Assembly (NCBI GenBank): GCA_022702705.1
Contig: CM040429.1
Span: 107,919,943 to 107,983,942, forward strand
DNA length: 64,000 nucleotides
Direction of reading: 5' to 3'
Origin: Papilionanthe hookeriana x Papilionanthe teres
Lineage: Eukaryota; Streptophyta; Magnoliopsida; Asparagales; Orchidaceae
Shown: one piece after another, positions 34,088 through 46,577 of the stretch
How positions within the stretch are numbered: the stretch's first letter is position 1
How the letters are laid out: each line of letters begins with the position of its first letter
The notes under the pieces: generated by a model
The model's input: only the letters and a program-made list of their open reading frames with translations
What the model was told of the DNA's origin: nothing
Databases searched by the model: none
Made by a program: the position numbers and the translations under genes

Positions 34088-34555
34088 TTAAGTAGAGATT
34101 GGAGTTAAGGTTATAGCGTGTATATAATGATTAATCTTTTCATACATAGATCCAAATTTTTTTTCTTTATCTTCTTCTTCTTTAAGAGGTATCTTGAATT
34201 GAGTTTCTTTTAATATCACTGATGTTTTCTTTTCTTCTTTTACATCTTTTTCAAAGTCCTGCTGAATTTTGAACTTCAAAGGTTTCTTCAATTTGAAAAT
34301 TAGGTCTTCTTTCTCTCGTCCTCATCTCCGGCCTCGACCTCGAGTGCGAGTCTGATGAGAATTATCACCTTTTGTCTACATTGAAGAAAAATAGTGTTTT
34401 TCATTTATTTTCTTTTCTTTGTCTTTCTCTTTTGGATTCACCACTGCTTCTCTGGAGAATACTTTCTGTTTGATTTGAGCATAATATGCAGCTTCTTCAT
34501 GTATTCCAATTTCATTGACTAAAAATGGTTGCAAATCTCATATTATACAACATTC
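34088..34555 (-). other. Charged linker between protease and RT of the Tat element
   Basis: Lys/Glu-rich minus-strand segment, interrupted by stops, continuing as weak coding to 33,720. It corresponds to the poorly conserved linker of Tat polyproteins. No domain is visible. Confidence 0.5.
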
Positions 34556-35278
34556 TTATCCTTTTTGTAAATATTTTATGCATTGATGTAGTGAAGAAGG
34601 AACCATTTTATGCTCATGAAGCCATGGTCTGCCAAGTAGAGCATTAAAAGAGATATCAAAATTGATGATATGGAATTTTACCATTGTCACCAAATCATCT
34701 ATTTTAAGGAGTAATGTTATCAATCCTAATGCACGTTCTCCTTGTTCATTAAATCCTCGTACTATCATCGTGTCTCTTGATAATTGGGATGCATTAATGT
34801 CCAAATACGCAAGAGTCCTTAAATTCATTATGTTAATCGATGCACCTGGGTCATTAAGCCCCCTTGAAAGTGTCGTGTCCTTTATGTTTACTGTGATGTA
34901 CAATGCACAATTATGTTCAGTTGTCCCAAATAACATGTCACTGTCTGAGAAGGTAATTTTTGTCAATTCTTCTAATAGACAAGCTTCATTATGAGTGATG
35001 TTAATAAGTTGAGCTAAGAAAATGTCTGGATCTAAAAGGACTCTTATTAACATTTCTTTGGAGAGTATAAGAGCGTCATAAATACTCAATTTTGTTGGTA
35101 ACTTCCTCAGATGAGCTAATAATACATTGTAATCCACCTTGTGAAGACTATCTTTAATTCTTTCAGATAATTGTGTATGTATTGTAGAAATAATCTTTTC
35201 TGAAGTGAGTTTGTTTTTCTTTTTCTTAGGGAGCCATTCTAGGAGGTAAAACTTTTCGACTTCGTAAATGGATTTCAA
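34556..35278 (-). pseudogene. Tat-lineage aspartic protease
   Basis: 240-codon open frame. The N-terminal part has KVDYNVLLAHLRKLPTKLSIYDALIL, a block also found at the right edge of the window in the plus-strand element. The retropepsin domain has NDPGASINIMNLRTL (catalytic Asp in DPGAS) and ALLGRPWLHEHKMVPSSLHQC near the C-terminus. It is uninterrupted over the domain but is cut off from gag and RT by frameshifts. Confidence 0.88.
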
Positions 35279-36425
35279 TTATTTCTTCTAATTCTTTTAT
35301 CTCTGAGTCTGATGATTTCAATTCTATGGAAAATGGTGTTCCTTGCAATTGGAATGTGAAAGTATCACTCTTGTCTTTGTCATTATCATAATTTTCACTA
35401 ATGTTATTGTCTTTTTTATTGTCTTGAGATTGGTCGATATTGTTCACAATTTGAGTATTGTCTACAAAATTGAAATTGGTTATCATTTTCAGAAGCATCA
35501 TCCAAAATAGATAAAATGTATGCAAAACTAGAAGTATTATTACTTAAAGTAGTGGTAAAAAGGAAGTCATACAAGGTCAACGGCTTCAGACATTTTCTCC
35601 CTTCATCCGAGACAACTATCCTAGTAGAAGATAAAGAAGATGAGAACAAGAAGGTACAAAAGGAATAGCAGTTCTTGTGTCTAAAAGACCTCTAATCCTT
35701 TTTAGTTCTTTATTTTTCTTTCTCTTTCCTTTCTTAAAAGATTTTGTAATTTGAAATTCCGAAAGGATCTCCTTGGAAGATTTACTTTGAATGATGTTGC
35801 TTCTATCTTTGTTGTCAAAATTAGGGATAAGTTTATCAATCGAAATCATATTGACTGAACCTTTTTCAAGTTCTTTCAAATATTCTTTCAGGATTACTAT
35901 ATTCCCTTCTTTAAAATTACATTAACCAGTCTTTGAAGACAAAGCATTCATCAATTTTGTGACCGAGCATTCTGTGATAAGGACAATAATTGGGATTTTC
36001 TTTCATATCAACCGCTCCCGGCCTTTTAACCTCAGGCAACTTTAACTCTGTCATTTTTAGCAGGTTACAGAATATTTTACTGATGACTTCCATTTTGAAC
36101 AGATATTCCTTATTCATTCTTTCAATCATTGTCCTCTTGTATGTAGATACTGGAACTGGTTGTTGGAATTGTAATTGAGAAGATGCCTATTGCGGCGGTT
36201 GATTTATATTATGTCATTGTCCTTTTGTTTAAGCTAGACTTGCATCACTTGTTTGCCCTTTACTGCCACGATTCCTGTTTTCTTCTCAAATGTTTTGGCA
36301 GACTTTGTCTTTTCTGCTTTGTCCATTACACTCATCTGCTTGGCTTCTTCTAGAAGGTTGGCAGCTTTACTTAGTAGTTTCTCAAATTTCTTTATCGTAA
36401 ATCCTTTTAACAAATGAGCATTTTA
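35279..36425 (-). pseudogene. gag: Tat-lineage gag C-terminal region, 5' truncated
   Basis: Gag downstream of the capsid core. From right to left: a helical segment near 36,400-36,290 (KAANLLEEAKQ-like), a basic stretch, then ELKLPEVKRP, the CPYHRMLGHKIDECFVFKDWL motif (about 35,930-36,000), KGSVNMIS, and SSTRIVVSDEG with LTLYDFLFT (about 35,640-35,550). These blocks are shared with 62,855-63,907 in the plus-strand element. At least three frame breaks are present. Homology stops near 36,425, where unrelated AT-rich DNA begins, so the capsid N-terminus and 5' LTR are lost. Confidence 0.83.
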
Positions 36426-37261
36426 CATGTGCATGGAATGTGCACAGAAATAAAGTAATTATTTTAGGCTATCAAATATTTGATATATGCTAATTTAAAC
36501 AATTCAAGTTGAATTTCTTCATCAATGTGTTGTATATATGAAGGATAAATCTAATTCATATATAAATCTTGTCATTTGATGGAAAAAGGTTGTGTTATGA
36601 AAAAAATTTGCATATATAAGATGTTATCTCCATGAAGTATTGAGTTAACTATCTGGAATGAAACTTTGAAAATTTTGATTAAATTATTTTGGTACATGCT
36701 TTGTATGGTCTTTCCATTAAAGCAGATGACTAATTGAAGACTCTGAAGTAGGTAAAATATGCTAAGTATGCAATATTAGGTTAGGTTTTTTCATAAATAT
36801 ATTGGATTGAGGATACTTTATTTCAATTTTTTATAGTGGTTTGATAGTTTGCAAAAGTACAAGCTTTTTTTTTTATCTTCAGGTTATGCATTGACTCTTT
36901 TACGAGGTATGATTACTAGCTAATTATTGAGCAAAGAGTATTTGTGTTGGTCCTAATGTTTAGATAAACTTCTTTTGGAAAAAATTTCTTTTCATATAAA
37001 TTTTGATCCTGTAACATGTTGTGCATGTTTATTGAATCTTATAAAAACTTTATGTCAACTCTATGCAAATGTTTATGACTGACTTCTTCAGTTAAATAAT
37101 GAATTTATTATGGCTTTTGTTGTGTATGAAAACTTTCTTAATGCTATGTTCTCATATAGTGTTTATTGAAGCATATTTAATGTCAAGATTATTTAATGTT
37201 AAGCATGCTCGCAAATTTATTGAGTTTAACTTACATGAAATCTTTTCTCTGTAAAGAAATT
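36426..37261. other. AT-rich spacer before duplication copy B
   Basis: No recognisable coding, RNA or repeat feature. The equivalent DNA left of copy A lies outside the window, so it may itself belong to the duplicated segment. Confidence 0.45.
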
Positions 37262-38496
37262 GTCTCATAAAGGGTTAGTTGTAGGTTTTTTCCTTCTACA
37301 ATGAGAGAGGTTTTAGACTTAGTTACACCATTTACATGACTGATGAAGCCATTCAAATGATGCGGGAGCTGAACATCTATTAGTTCAATATGATGCTAGC
37401 CTTCCAACATTAAAATGTTTTGACAGTGAAACTTTTGCCTTTTTGGGATTCTGAGAAGCAATGTTTCAATATTCGTGGTCATTTTTTTACTTTCAGAGTG
37501 AAAGAGATAAAAATGATTATAGAGATGCTGAATAGGGGAGATGAGGTTATGGGGTAGAACTCTCCTTATTGAAGAATGAATCTATAATAACGAAACAAAG
37601 AATGTGTAATATTAAATTCATGAAGTCCGTGATACAATAGTGAGCATTTACATAAAATTTTTTCTTTTAACTAGTCCTTCCCATATGAAAACAACTCAAT
37701 CCATATAGATTTGTGAGATATGGTGAAAATATTCAAATATTTTCCACATAATTGGCCAAGAGTAATCTGCAGTATTTTGGTATATGATTTTAGTAAATAG
37801 CAAATAGAATGAGGTTGCAAAAACCACTTGGATGTAAGAGTGGCTTTGTGACTCTCTTAATGGTAAGTATTCATGTTGCATGTAAAGAAATTTTATCCTT
37901 GAAGAAAAATATGCTAATATGTTATTTATATGTAAATCATATTTGGTTTTTGAAACTTAATTCAATGATTCAAACCCTAATATCTAATTCAAGGTTGCGA
38001 TTAATGACATAGGCAAAGTCTTACTCATTTGTGAGTCTTCTCTGCTTTGCATACCTAGTGGGTAACAATATGGTTCATTCTAATTAAATCATATAGAATA
38101 TTAGCATAATCTAATTGAACCAATGCATTATATAGTTATTGTAGGTTTTTGTTTCATTCATGAATATGACTCCAGAAGACAATGTCGTACTTGTTGGAAC
38201 ATGGCACCTTCCATTAATTGTAGATCTTTTACCCCAAGAAACCTAACTGCCACTTATTAAAGAACCTACACCCCATCAACAACCCCTTCACCACTGAACA
38301 TAGAACCTTCACCATCAGCACTTCCACCAACTACAGGACCTACAAAAAATAAAGAAACCTTAAGGTCTTTATACAAGTCCCACCGATATTCTTACAATTC
38401 TGCCAATGGAACACAAACTTATTCACTATCTAGTCCACCAACTACAACAAATCCAACTATTTTAGATTTGTACAATATAGTTTAAACTGTTGTAGT
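37262..38496. other. Left flank of Athila insertion (copy B), mostly non-coding
   Basis: Copy of 1-1,234. A 73-codon Pro/Ser/Thr-rich plus-strand open stretch at 38,264-38,485 (TPSTTPSP..., ending ILDLYNIV) has no domain I recognise; in copy A it has a stop. The flank ends with GTAGT (38,492-38,496), the left target duplication of the Athila element. Confidence 0.5.
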
Positions 38497-39159
38497 TGAC
38501 TGCGACTACGCCAACTTGGCTTATACTTATGTAAGAATTTATGAATTTATATATAAATATTCATATTAATTATTGTAAAGTCACAATTTAAAATGCAAGT
38601 ATACTTATCATTTCAAGTAATACATGGCTTTATTGGAGTCCTGGTTATCGATCCCACAGGGAAGATTATGAGAAAATTAAGAAATATTTTATATTTTTCA
38701 AATTAAAAGTAATTATTATTTTTATTTCTTTTAAAAAATTTAGATTTTAAATTTAATAAATTTTTTTACTAAATGTAAGTAAGCAGTAATTAAATAAAGA
38801 TTAATGCAGGTATAAATAAAACAACTTTCTCCTTTTCAACTAATCCAAGATTTTTAGAATAATTATCATTTGTGGAGAATTTAGATTATGGTATTGTGCC
38901 AAATAGAAGCATTCCTATTCTTTACCTTCGCTCGATAGTATAAAGAACATTGGCTAATCTATAGATCAGTTCAGGATGTTTTATTAGTAGAATGGGTTAA
39001 TCTTGGCTCACACTACTAGATGCCCAAGGGCTGCTATGGTCCGCCTTACCAGTGACCAGTTCCCTTTCTATAGACCAAATTATTAGATTTTAGTCTGTCA
39101 CTCTAAAAACTAATTAATTATACGCCCAATAAATAATATATTTCTATTTATTTGCACTT
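38497..39159 (-). repeat. Athila 3' LTR, truncated (copy B)
   Basis: Matches the right LTR (43,758 onwards) up to tttgcactt at 39,159, then runs straight into integrase-coding sequence. Same junction as in copy A. Confidence 0.88.
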
Positions 39160-41460
39160 AGAAAGGTCCCATAAAGTCTAAACCTCATATAAAAAATTTC
39201 AATTTCTAATATATAGTCTAGAGGCATTTCATGTTTTCTGGTTATATTTCCCATTCTTTGACATCGATCACAAGTTTTTACATAATGTCCAACATCTTTA
39301 AATAACGTAGGCCAATAGAATCCAAAATTTAAAATTTTAAACGCAGTTTTATCCACTTCAAAGTGTCCTCAAAATTCAGAATAAAGACATTTTTGAAAGT
39401 TTCTTCATAAGGTACACATCTTCGAATCACAAAAATCCCTTCCTATTTTAAATAAATAAGGATCTTCCCAAATATATGATTTACAATCATTCTTGAATTT
39501 CTTAATATATTTGTTATTCAACTCATATGGTAAATTATTGCTAACCAAATAGTTAACTATATCAGCATACCAAGGCATTTGTAATCCTTGAATAACATAT
39601 AACTGTTCACCAGGGAATTTTTCATTTATATTTTCTTCATAAATCTTCTCTCTATTATTTTTTATTCTTGTTAAATGTTAAGCAATTTGGTTGTCAGTAC
39701 CTTTTATGTCCATAATTTGAAAATCAAACTCTTGTAAAAGTAAAACCCATCTGATCAATCTAGGTTTAACATCCTTTTTTGACATTTGAAGTACTTAATA
39801 GCAGAATGATCAATATGTATGATACATTTCATCCCAAGATGATATGGTCTAAATTTATTAAAGGCATATACTATTGCTAAAAGCTCTTTTTCAGTTGTAG
39901 TGTAGTTTATTTGAGTTTCATTTAGAGTTTTGCTAGCATAATATATAACTTTGAAAATTTTCTCATATTTTTTTCCCAATACAGCTCCAATTGCATAATC
40001 ACTTGCATCACGCATTAGTTCAAAAGGTTTACTCCAATCAGGTGCAACAATAACAGGTGCAGTGATTAATTTTTCTTTTAAAATTTTGAACGCATTCAGA
40101 CAATCTTTATTAAATTTAAATTTAGCTTCTTTTTGTAATAAATGACAAAGAGGTTTAGCAATTTTAGAAAAATTCTTTAAAAATCTCCTATAAAATCTAG
40201 CATGACCCAGAAAACTTCTCACATCAGTAACGGTAGTAGGTGGTTAAAGTTCAGCAATAATTTTCACTTTTGCCTGAACAACTTCCATACCTATTTGTGA
40301 AATTTTATGTCCAAGTACAATTCCTTCTGTGACCATAAATTGACATTTTTCCCGTTTTAGAACCAAATTTGTTTCTTCGCATCTTTTCAAAACTTTCGTT
40401 ATATTTTCCAAACAAGACTCAAAATAAGTTCCAAAAACTAAAAAATCGTCCATAAATACTTCAATTCCTTTATCAATTAAATCACAGAATATTGACATCA
40501 TACTTCTTTGAAAAGTTACAGGTGCACTACATAAATCGAAATGCATTCTTCTAAAGGCAAATGTTCCATAAGGACTTGTAAATGTTGTTTTCTCTTTGTC
40601 ATCAGGAGCAACGGGTAATTGATGATAATCAGAATATCCATCCAGAAAATCAAAATATGAGTGTCCAGCTAATTTATCCAGCATCTGATCCAAGAAAGGA
40701 AAAGGAAAATGATCCTTTCTAGTGGCGTTGTTTAATTTTCTATAGTCAATGCAAATTTACCATCCAGTAACTTGTCTTGTAGGGATTAATTCGTTTTTTT
40801 CATTAACAATGACAGTTACTCCTCCTTTCTTCGGAACACAATGAATAGGACTTACCCATTGACTATCTGAAATAGGATAAATAATTCCAGCATCTAACCA
40901 TTTCAAAATCTCTTTTTTGACAACCTCTTTCATAATTGGGTTCAATCTTCTTTGAGGTTCAATAGCGGGTTTACAATTTTCTTCCATTAAAATCCTATGC
41001 ATACAGATTGAAGGGCTTATTCCTTTTATATCTGCAATAGTCCAACCAAAAGCTTTCTTATAATTCTTTAGAACTCCTATTAACTGTTCTTCTTGATCTT
41101 TTCTTAGTTCTGAAGATTAAATTACAGGTAAAGTTAATGAATTTCCAAGAAATGCATACTTTAAATGTGCAGGTAACATTTTTAATTCCAGTTCAGGGGT
41201 TTTTTCAATTGAGGGTAAAAGTATATCATTTTTAGTGTCTCTAAAATTTCTCAATTTTCATGAATATAATGAGTTTCTTCAAATAAATTTTCTTCATTTA
41301 CTTCTTCAATTTCTTCAGTTAATGACTCATTATATACACAGATTCATCATCTTTTTCTTCAGAAATGACTTTACATTTTTCTTGATAATGATTTTCAATT
41401 ATGTAATAAAAAATATCCATCTGATAACATTTTTCTTTATCAGGATACCTCATTGATTTT
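39160..41460 (-). pseudogene. pol: Athila pol pseudogene: RT, RNase H, partial integrase (copy B)
   Basis: Counterpart of 1,896-4,196. RT motifs include VPKKGG (near 40,825), FAFRRMHF (one substitution from the family's FRRMPF) and VFMDDF (near 40,455). RNase H has DASDYAIGAVLG, TEKELLAIVYA and HIDHSAIKYF. The integrase zinc region CDRCQRMGNITRKHEMPL is intact (near 39,260) and the frame ends at GTFL before the LTR. The frame is longer than in copy A (149 and 155 codons open), and one of the two Arg-to-stop changes seen in copy A is absent, but a TAA after TRQVTGW still interrupts the RT. Confidence 0.9.
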
Positions 41461-41483
41461 AGAACATTAAATGTTATCTCTTA

Positions 41484-42107
41484 ATCATTAACTCTCATCG
41501 TTAATTCTCCTTTTTGCATGTCAATCATAGCACGTCTAGTAGCTAGAAAAGGTCTCCCCAAAATAATAGGTATTTCTTTATCTTCTTTCATATCTAGTAC
41601 AATGAAATCCACAGGAAAGATAAATTTATCTACCTTAACAAGAACATCCTCTATAAATCCTTTAGGATAAGTGATAGATCGATCAGCTAACTAAACAGTT
41701 ACAGTGGTGGGAGAAATCTCTCTTAAATCTAACCTTCGAAAGATTGAAAATGGCATGAGATCAATACTTGCTCCTAAATCACATAAGGCTTTTCCACAAA
41801 ATTTTTCTCAAATAGCACATGATATAGTGAAACTTCTAGGATCTTTAAGTTTCTGAGGTAATGTCTTCAGAATTATTGCACTACATTCATCACTTAATGC
41901 AACAGTTTCATAAGCATCAAATTTCCTTTTCTTGCTTAAAATATCCTTCATAAATTTTGCATAGCTTGGCATTGGTTCCAAAGCTTCAGCAAAAGGAATG
42001 TTGATGGTAAGTTTCTTAAAAATCTCAAAGAACATAGAAAATTGATGTTCAAGCTTCTGTTGTTTTAGTCTTTGAGGAAAAGGTGGTAGTGGTCTTTCAA
42101 CTTCCAC
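41484..42107 (-). pseudogene. Athila aspartic protease region (copy B)
   Basis: Counterpart of 4,227-4,853. The upstream Pro-rich segment (42,107-41,808) is open. The protease active site and the ILGRPFLA-like motif (near 41,560) are recognisable but interrupted by stops, including one at about 41,695 where copy A is open. Confidence 0.8.
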
Positions 42108-42149
42108 TTCAATAGGAATTACAGTCTGATCTTTACTTGGAGAAAGAGT

Positions 42150-42737
42150 TTCTTTAGGTTATTCAGACTCTTCTACCTCTCTCTCTTTTTCAATTTCGTT
42201 CTGAATTTTCTCTTTTAATTCCTTTCCACTTCTAGGTTGTATATCTTTTGCTTGTTCATGTTCTCTCCCAGTTTCTTTAAGGTTAATTTCGACATTGCTA
42301 GATAGTGTTCCTTGAGGTCTGTAATTAATAAAATTAGCAATTTGACCCATCTAATTCTCAATATTATGAATAGCCGTGTTTTGACTTTGTAGCTGATTAC
42401 CTAGTTGCAAGATCAATTCTTCTATATATAACTTTTTCTGCTGATTGTTAAAACCAGGAGGGTAAGTTGGTCTAAAGTTTGAATTTCCTTGACTGTTCAA
42501 ATTTCTGGTTGGATTAACTTGATTATAACTCTATTGTCGATGTCCATTATTCCAATTAAAATTAGGATGATTTTTCCAACCTGGATTATAATAATTAGAA
42601 TAAGGGTTATTAGTTTTATTAGCAATAGCTTAAAAAGTTTCTATTGTTTGAGAATCATCAGTATTTGTAGAATTATTATTACTTACATGTGATATGTTAA
42701 TAGCAAAATTATCTAATTTCTTAGATATCGCAGCCAC
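42150..42737 (-). pseudogene. Athila gag-protease linker (copy B)
   Basis: Asn/Gln-rich then Glu/Lys-rich linker, as at 4,865-5,484, with the same stop before MGQIANFINYRPQG and an additional indel near 42,630. Confidence 0.55.
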
Positions 42738-43496
42738 TTATGAAGCCAAAATAGAAAAGGCTTCATTATCTTGAATACTTGCCATTCTTTTAGGATTAAC
42801 TCTTTCAGAAGGCCATTGAAAATTATTATTAGTCATTTCTTCAATTAAAGTATATGCTTCTTCAAATGTCTTAGCCATTAAAGAACCACCAGCAGCAACA
42901 TCTATAATAGATCTATGTGATCCAATAAGTCCATTATAAAATATTTGAATAATTAACCAATCTGGTAAAGCATGATGAGGACGTTTTCTTAATAGTTCTT
43001 TAAATCTTTCCCATGCTTCATAAATTGTTTCTCCATCAGATTGCATAAATGAAGTAATATCATTTCTCAATTTAGCAGTTTTAGAAGGAGGAAAATATTT
43101 AACAAGGAATTTTTTTGTCATATATGCCCAAGTTTTAATAGAACAAGTTGCTAATGAATTAAGCCACATCTTTGCTTTATCTTTTAAGGAAAAAGGAAAG
43201 AGTCTAAGCCTAATACCATCATCAAAAACATTATTATATTTAAAGGTAGCACAAAGTTCTAAGAAACTAGCAAGGTGTAAATTTAGATCCTCATTTGGTG
43301 TTCCTCTAAATTGATTATTTTGAACCATTTGAATAATAGAAGGTTTAAACTCAAAAGAATTAGCATCTACAGCTAGCATTTGAATACTAATACGAAGTTC
43401 ATCAACTGTAGGGTTTGCATAATCCCTTAATGGTTTATAAACTTTTTGTTCATCGATTTCTATTGGATTTTGATTATTGTTATGTAAATTAGCCAT
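42738..43496 (-). CDS. gag: Athila gag, open reading frame (copy B)
   Basis: 252-codon open frame from MANLHNNNQNPIEIDEQ to a stop after AFSILAS. It encodes a Retrotrans_gag capsid domain over residues ~50-200, with FRGTPNED, LFPFSLKDKAKMWLNSL and FLVKYFPPSKTAKLRNDI. It lies about 240 bp inside the primer site, the position expected for gag. It is the only intact coding unit of this element, and relative to copy A it lacks the one-base deletion near its start. The stop truncates the polyprotein before the linker and protease, so on its own it could at most supply capsid. Confidence 0.85.
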   Translation of the reverse strand: MANLHNNNQNPIEIDEQKVYKPLRDYANPTVDELRISIQMLAVDANSFEFKPSIIQMVQNNQFRGTPNEDLNLHLASFLELCATFKYNNVFDDGIRLRLFPFSLKDKAKMWLNSLATCSIKTWAYMTKKFLVKYFPPSKTAKLRNDITSFMQSDGETIYEAWERFKELLRKRPHHALPDWLIIQIFYNGLIGSHRSIIDVAAGGSLMAKTFEEAYTLIEEMTNNNFQWPSERVNPKRMASIQDNEAFSILAS

Positions 43497-43733
43497 TTCC
43501 TGATATTTTTGAATTTGTTTTCCTTTTCTAATTCTGTTCTTTCTAATTCAGAATAAAAAGGTAATAATCCTTCAGATCCAGAACTACACATAAAAATAAA
43601 TTAAAATCTTTTTGGTATTTTTGTTTTTATATTTTTTGTTATTATTTTAGTATTTTTAAAGAAATAAAAGTGTATAAATTATATTTAATTTAAGAAATGT
43701 AAAAATTTATCTTTTTAACTTTCTTCCTTATCT

Positions 43734-43751
43734 TTCCCGGCAACGACGCCA
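43734..43751 (-). promoter_or_regulatory. Athila primer binding site (copy B)
   Basis: Minus-strand TGGCGTCGTTGCCGGGAA, six bases inside the 5' LTR end. Less mutated than in copy A and close to the standard plant gypsy primer site usually attributed to tRNA-Asp. Confidence 0.88.
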
Positions 43752-43757
43752 AAAACT

Positions 43758-45523
43758 TGACTGCGACTATGCCAACCTGGCTTTTACTTATGTAAGAATT
43801 TATGAATTTATATTTTAATATTTATATTAATTATTGTAAAAATCACAATTTAAAACACAAGTACACGTATCGTTTCAAGTAATACAGGGCTTTATTGGAG
43901 TCCTGGTTATTGATCCCACAGGGAAGATTATGAGAAAATTACAAAATATTTTATATTTATCAAATTAAAAGTAATTCTTATTTTTATTTCTTTTCAAAAT
44001 TCAGATTTTAAATTTAATAAAATTTTTACTAAATGTAAGTAAGCAGTAATTAAATAATGATTAATGCAGCTATAAGTAAAACAACTTTCTCCTTTTCAAC
44101 TAATCTAAGATTTTTAGAGTTATTATCATTTGTGGAGAATTTAGATTATGGTATCTTGCTAAATAGAAGCATTCCTATTGTTTACCTTCGCTCGATAGTA
44201 TAAAGAACATTCACTAATCTATAGATCGAATCAGGATGTTTTATTAGTAGAATGGGTTAATCTAGGCTCACACTACTAGATGTCCAAGGGTGGCTATGGT
44301 CAGCCCTACCAGTTACCCGTTCCCTTTCTATAGACCAAATTATTAGAATTTAGTCTGTCACTTTAAATACTAATTAATTCTACGCCCAATAAATAATATC
44401 GTCCTATTTATTTGCACTTCACCTTGAATAACCCGCATAAAGCCTTCGACTACCCAAGGATTCATGTGATATCTAATAGTTAAGAACTCAACTCCGGATA
44501 GGTCTCAGAATTCTCCAACAGGTTTTAAAAAATTAAATGGCTAGTTTAAAAAGTAAAATAAGATCAGGTATTAATATCATCACAATTTATATAAATATTT
44601 TAAGTTAAATTCTCCAACAAAATTCAATTGTCTTATTATCTTTTCGTAGTTGAAAGGAGAAAGAAAACTAACTACTCAACACATATTGAATTCACACAAC
44701 AAAACATATTTATAAAACTTTGAACCAAGTTACAAATACTTATCTGGAATGTTCCTTCAAGTGATCTGCTGACTCTTACTAACTCCAATGCAAGGTACAA
44801 AACTTCAATAACAACAATACTTGAAAACTCACACTTACTACTCAAGAAATTGAGTAGTAATACTCAAAATAAACTCACTAAATGTAAAAGAAAGTGGCTT
44901 CCTAAAATGATTGGATGCTAGAGGGTATATGGCTATAGAGTGCTAAAAAGGGACTAGTAGGGGCGCTTTTTTCTGTAGAATTGATTCCTATTTATAGAGC
45001 TCAGAATTGGACCAGGGGTTGCTTAAGGCACCTCTTCAAAATTCGTCCAAATACAATGTATCATCTAGAAGGTAACTGTCACGCCTAGGCGCCGGAGTCC
45101 GTGACCAGATCTTTGCACCTCTCCACTTTAGATCGCACCTCTTCACGATTAAAACCATTTTCCTGTGTCCAGATGCAATGTATCACATATCCTATATATT
45201 AAGAGTAACGTCCAGTCTTCTAGAAGGTCTGATAACCACTTAACACCGTCAAAATAACTGCCTAAAGCATCAAAAATATTATCTTTTTCTGTATCGAACT
45301 GGCGCTTAGTCGTCGGATTTCGGCGCTTAGGCTCCAGACCTATAATTTTGATATCTTTGCTTTTTAAGCTTCATTTTTGCTCATTTTTGCTCCTTTTTCC
45401 TTTTTGAACACTTTTTTTATCACCTACATCTAAAAACATAAAAATACCTATTATTAAAGCATAATATCCTTAAGAATTGTATCATAAATAAGGCATAAAA
45501 ATATGTATTATTAAAGTGGATCA
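43758..45523 (-). repeat. Athila 5' LTR, full length (copy B)
   Basis: 1,766 bp, collinear with 6,505-8,271. It starts TGATCCAC on the minus strand at 45,523 and ends GCAGTCA at 43,758. TATA-like CTATAAATAG lies at 44,988-44,997. The GGCGCC palindromes near 45,085 and 45,300-45,335 are more eroded than in copy A. Confidence 0.88.
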
Positions 45524-45690
45524 GTGGTCAGGTTCAGTGATATTGAAAAGATGTTGAAAACTGATGCAAGTTGTGCTAGTAATGTTTTTAGACACCCAAA
45601 CACACGTGACAACTAAACTAAGAAATATGTAGGAAAATCACACAAAAGTTTACTTCAGTATAATGAGTTTCTCTTTAAAATCTTTAAATA

Positions 45691-46577
45691 TGCCACTCCT
45701 ACAGATTTAAGGCATATTTTCATTTTTAAATAGTCACTATGTTGCAAACACAAGTATACTTATCACAATAGTAATAAAGTATTTAATGGAGCCCTAAGTA
45801 TCAATCCCACAGGGAGGTGGAAATTCTTATATAATAACACAAGGAAACAATATTAAAACTATAGAAAATTGAAGTGAGAAAGTAGGTTGGAATTTATCTC
45901 AACCAGCTAAAGAAACTGTGTTTACTACACTAATCTCTAAACTTCAAAGATGTATCTAATGTGAATAAACTAAATATTATAACTAGGGGTTCAAATTTTT
46001 GAAAGTATATTTCCCCTTTACAATGAGGTTACTCAGTGAATTATCCAAATTTTCATAAATTTTATTGTGCCAAATACGAGTAATTATATTCTTTATCCTC
46101 TTTGTGAGTGATAAAGAATATAGGCTAATATAGAGTTTAGTCACTAAATACATTGTTAGTCTGGGAAGATACCAAGCTCCCACGTTCCTCTCGCATGAGG
46201 GCTAAGATCTTGCTTTAGTTTCCAAACACTTGAACCAAATTGGGGATATTAGCATGTCACCTTAAAATCTCCAATTCTACACCCATCAAAGTGTATTTCC
46301 CTATTTATTTTCACTTAACCCCGTGGAATATAGTCGCATCCATAAAATTAAATGTGACTCTTACTTAGTTATAGAAAGCATATCCCTCTCGGATCATATG
46401 TTTTCAAAATAAATTTTAATAAATCAATTGGCTAGATCGATAAGTAAATTATGTTCAAAGTTTGAATCATCATAACTAATAAATTAAAACACTTCCAAAC
46501 AATTTCGATTCTTCACAAAACTATATCACATTTTAGGAGAAGGGCAAAGTAAACTACACAAAATCCAAGAGGAAGAT
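45691..46577 (-). repeat. Truncated Athila-like LTR fragment (copy B)
   Basis: Duplicate of 8,439-9,326, cut at the same point by the long minus-strand LTR. Confidence 0.6.

Larger units (their letters stand above)
28810..36425 (-). mobile_element. Decayed Tat-lineage Ty3/gypsy element with extra AlkB-like frame
   Basis: Minus-strand element read right to left: gag C-terminal part, aspartic protease, reverse transcriptase with RNase H, second RNase H (aRNH), integrase, pol stop at 30,342, then an AlkB-like frame. The tandem RNase H pair is the hallmark of the Tat (Ogre/Retand) lineage. The 5' part, including LTR, primer site and most of gag, is missing beyond about 36,425, and no 3' LTR was found at left. 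Stops and frameshifts occur throughout, and two integrase catalytic Asp residues are replaced. Confidence 0.88.
38497..45523 (-). mobile_element. Defective Athila-type Ty3/gypsy retrotransposon, copy B
   Basis: Same element as 1,235-8,271, with the same termini, target duplication (GTAGT / GTGGT) and internal deletion joining integrase to the LTR. It is slightly better preserved in gag and protease. It is the duplicate of the first, not an independent insertion, because flanks and deletion junction agree. Confidence 0.9.
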
